A DNA stretch of 64,000 nt from Copromyces sp. CBS 386.78 (Eukaryota; Ascomycota; Sordariomycetes; Sordariales; Sordariaceae). How positions within the stretch are numbered: position 1 is the stretch's first letter; each line of letters opens with the position of its first letter. The notes below the pieces were generated by a model. It made no database searches. It saw only the letters and a program-made list of their open reading frames with translations, and was not told the DNA's origin. The position numbers were made by a program, and so were the translations under genes. Location of the stretch: contig MU839086.1 in NCBI GenBank assembly GCA_030685235.1, positions 62,001 to 126,000 of the forward strand, given 5' to 3'. Positions 62,293-64,000 of this stretch are shown here, piece after piece.

Positions 62293-62458
62293 TGTTAATA
62301 CCATAGGCATAACAAGGTAATGCAATTGCGTGCAATCTATAATATATTCTATAATGTGATGCTAAAGTACTGCACAACGTGCATCACGTACTGGCTACAT
62401 ATACAGGGCATGGTGTATGGTGCCTGCCTTGCACGTGCATGCTTAGTAAGCGCTAACA
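62293..62458 (-). repeat. Outer element LTR, right copy (5' LTR)
   Basis: 166 bp, starting TGTTAATACC and ending GCTAACA; less RIP-altered at its right end than the left copy. Followed by TATAG (62459-62463). Confidence 0.92.
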
Positions 62459-62596
62459 TATAGGTGCAAGTAGCTGGCAGGATCAGGTCGGTCACTGTGC
62501 CTTCGAATGTGTGCAAGTTAACGTCGAGGGCTTTGCTGGTGTATGTTGGCTGACTGGGCTTCTTCCTGGCAGATTTCTGCCATATGCCCTGCACCG

Positions 62597-62639
62597 AAAG
62601 AGGGAAGGCGGTTTGCCAGTTTCGCGAGATTCTACGGTA
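62597..62639 (-). repeat. Right 43-bp arm of the split foldback element
   Basis: Perfect inverted match to 38574-38616. Sequence beyond the arm diverges at once, so the ends at TA are sharp. Confidence 0.75.
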
Positions 62640-63552
62640 GTGGGTAGTTACCTCGGGCTGACAGGTGCTTCCAAGACATCGGGCCATACTTGGGTTATCT
62701 GCAGGATACCTCCATACATCAAAGTACAACCATGTAGCGCCTAACATATTGAATGGTTTGAAATCGAGAATGAAACAAGCGTTCATTATTCCCCGATTTT
62801 ACGTGTTTTTGGGACATTGTTAGCGTATCGATGTGTCTTGTTTCGGGCCACATGGGGCGAGAGGTTCTTCTTCATGCTATGATTGGGAGTTAAAAGTTGG
62901 GTTATGTAAGTTACCTTTGCTTCCCTGGCATTTCTCTCCATTTCCCAATCAATCCAGGTCAATCCCATCCCCCTTCCCCCACAAATTCCATCATCCCTCC
63001 CTCCCGTTATCATCCTTCCTGATTGAGGCGGTTGCGGCACATTGACGAAACATCCATCTCAGACGAGGCGTATCCTGGCTTTTCCTCCAGCTTTTCTCTG
63101 ATCAGATCCGGTATTGTTCACAACAAGTTACTTGATCATTTAACCCGTCAGCTGGAATCAATCAACCAAAAAACCGGCCGCGACAGCATCGGGTACCGGA
63201 CGCCAGAAAACCATCACCTCTAAACCCAACGCGCATGTGCCTTTTTGCATGTTAGTGCGAGCATTGCCAACGACTAAAAAGTAGCTCCGCCCATGTCGCA
63301 ATAGCGTTTGTTTGTTGTCAAATGCGGATCCTTCACTCTTAACTCTTCCTCATCCTCTTTCCTCTCTATTTACACAAGGTACCTTCCTTGAACTTTTACA
63401 CACAGCTTCGGCTTGGATAGTCATCTCCAGTATTGCGCTTGAGATTATCGCGCTCGACTACGGAAGGAAACCGGGAGTTGGAAGGTAACTAACACTGGTG
63501 GAACCCGAGGCGGCAACATATCAACACCAGGACTGGGCTGAAGTTGCCCAAC
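62640..63552 (+). promoter_or_regulatory. Upstream region of the MFS transporter gene
   Basis: About 900 bp of normal composition between the foldback arm and the transporter ATG. It contains CT-rich runs (about 62,930-63,020 and 63,330-63,375), usual for fungal promoters and leaders. Open frames are short and overlap; none is supported. Confidence 0.5.
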
Positions 63553-64000
63553 ATGGCTACACACAATGGGTTTCCGGATTCGGGAACGGTATCGACTCTG
63601 GGCACCATGGCGGATTCCCCAGGCACGAGTTTAGCCACGGAGCGCCTTCGCGACACTCTCAGGACGAATGGAACCACGGACAATGTCACCGAAACGACGG
63701 GCCTGCTGGGTGCCGATGATGGCCACGATGCTCGTCGCAAGGACAGCTGGGCTGCCCTGAAGGATTTTGAAGGGCTTCCATGGTGGAAGAAACCAGCTGT
63801 ATGGTCCAACATCTCGACTTTGCTCATGATGAGTTGCTAACCTGCAGCACAGGTCTGGTGGCTAGTTGTGCCTTATGCCATGTTCACGTTGGCTTTTGGA
63901 GGTTCGATGGTTCCCAAGATTAATCTGTAGGGTCCCCTCCATGTGAAGCTGTGTCGCTCATCTTGCAGCTTGATGGCATGAGCCGACTCCTGATGCTGAA
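63553..64000 (+). CDS. Major facilitator superfamily transporter, 5' end only
   Basis: Exon 1 (63553-63798) starts at ATG with a hydrophilic Ser/Thr-rich cytoplasmic N-terminus containing TTGLLGADD and ends LPWWKKPA. A 54-nt intron (63799-63852, GTATGG donor, TGCTAAC branch point, CACAG acceptor) joins it to VWWLVVPYAMFTLAFGGSMV, the first transmembrane helix. The join restores the pattern WWKxPxxWWLLxPYxLFTLAFGGxxVPKxNL that I associate with fungal tetracycline-type MFS proton antiporters. A second intron probably begins at 63927 (GTAGGG); a CTGA branch-like site at the edge suggests its acceptor is just outside. Substrate unknown. The rest of the protein is off the window. Confidence 0.75.

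Larger units (their letters stand above)
38644..62458 (-). mobile_element. Outer Ty3/gypsy retrotransposon, interrupted by two nested elements
   Basis: The 166-bp LTRs (38644-38809, 62293-62458) are identical except for C/T and G/A changes. They begin TGTTA and end TAACA (left copy TAATA). Both sides carry the target duplication TATAG (38639-38643, 62459-62463). Minus orientation is shown by the polypurine tract TTTTTAGGGGG beside the left LTR and by a primer-binding site TGGTGCCCACAC (62280-62291, minus strand) one base inside the right LTR. Pol order agrees: reverse transcriptase near 57.5 kb, integrase near 39.9 kb. The total span is 23,815 bp, about 8.3 kb of it its own. Confidence 0.92.

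Noticed and set aside
62349..62786. 145-codon minus frame at the right edge of the nest
   Set aside because: It crosses the LTR, target duplication and foldback arm; it cannot be an original gene.

Overview
The window is nuclear DNA of a filamentous ascomycete (Pezizomycotina, most likely Sordariomycetes). Evidence: short introns of about 50-100 nt with GTAAGT-like donors and CTAAC/CTGA branch points; a fused carbamoyl-phosphate synthase/aspartate transcarbamylase gene; a 645-codon Ku70; a Zn2Cys6 regulator; and a sharp division between GC-balanced gene DNA and very AT-rich, TpA-rich blocks. In those blocks, transposon reading frames are full of TAA/TAG where CAA, CAG or TGG is expected, and GAT has become AAT. 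That is the signature of repeat-induced point mutation (RIP). I cannot name the species.

Left flank (1-13,483) is transposon-derived. Positions 1-1,690 hold the end of a RIP-mutated Ty1/copia pol (RT and RNase H, + strand), followed by a probable LTR that keeps normal GC. About 1.3 kb of unassigned GC-normal DNA follows. Next comes a 6.74 kb DNA element (3,230-9,971) bounded by 20-bp inverted termini and an 8-bp target duplication. It carries two convergent decayed genes: a RecQ-like helicase (+) and a protein resembling the DUF6589 family (-). Then comes a 3.43 kb Mutator-like (MULE) element (10,050-13,475) with 46-bp terminal inverted repeats, an 8-bp duplication and a decayed transposase.

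The central gene island (13.5-38.6 kb) carries five complete genes: carbamoyl-phosphate synthase/aspartate transcarbamylase (pyrimidine synthesis, +), a Pho80-like cyclin (-), a 1,195-aa protein with a mid-protein Zn2Cys6 cluster (-), Ku70 (end joining, -) and mitochondrial ferrochelatase (haem synthesis, +). Ku70 and ferrochelatase are divergent and share about 630 bp of upstream DNA. A 5.6 kb stretch (23.5-29.1 kb) of normal composition has no recognisable gene. The genes are unrelated housekeeping or regulatory functions, not a pathway cluster.

Right block (38,644-62,458) is one 23.8 kb nest of three Ty3/gypsy retrotransposons, all on the minus strand, each inserted into the previous one. 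The outer element has 166-bp LTRs and TSD TATAG, the middle has 229-bp LTRs and TSD ATAAT, and the inner has 234-bp LTRs and TSD GTAAG. All pol frames are destroyed by RIP. The outer element landed inside a small foldback element whose 43-bp arms lie on either side of the nest.

Right edge (62.6-64 kb) returns to normal composition and holds the 5' end of a major-facilitator transporter gene that runs off the window. Exon limits below come from reading splice signals and frame; no transcript data were available.
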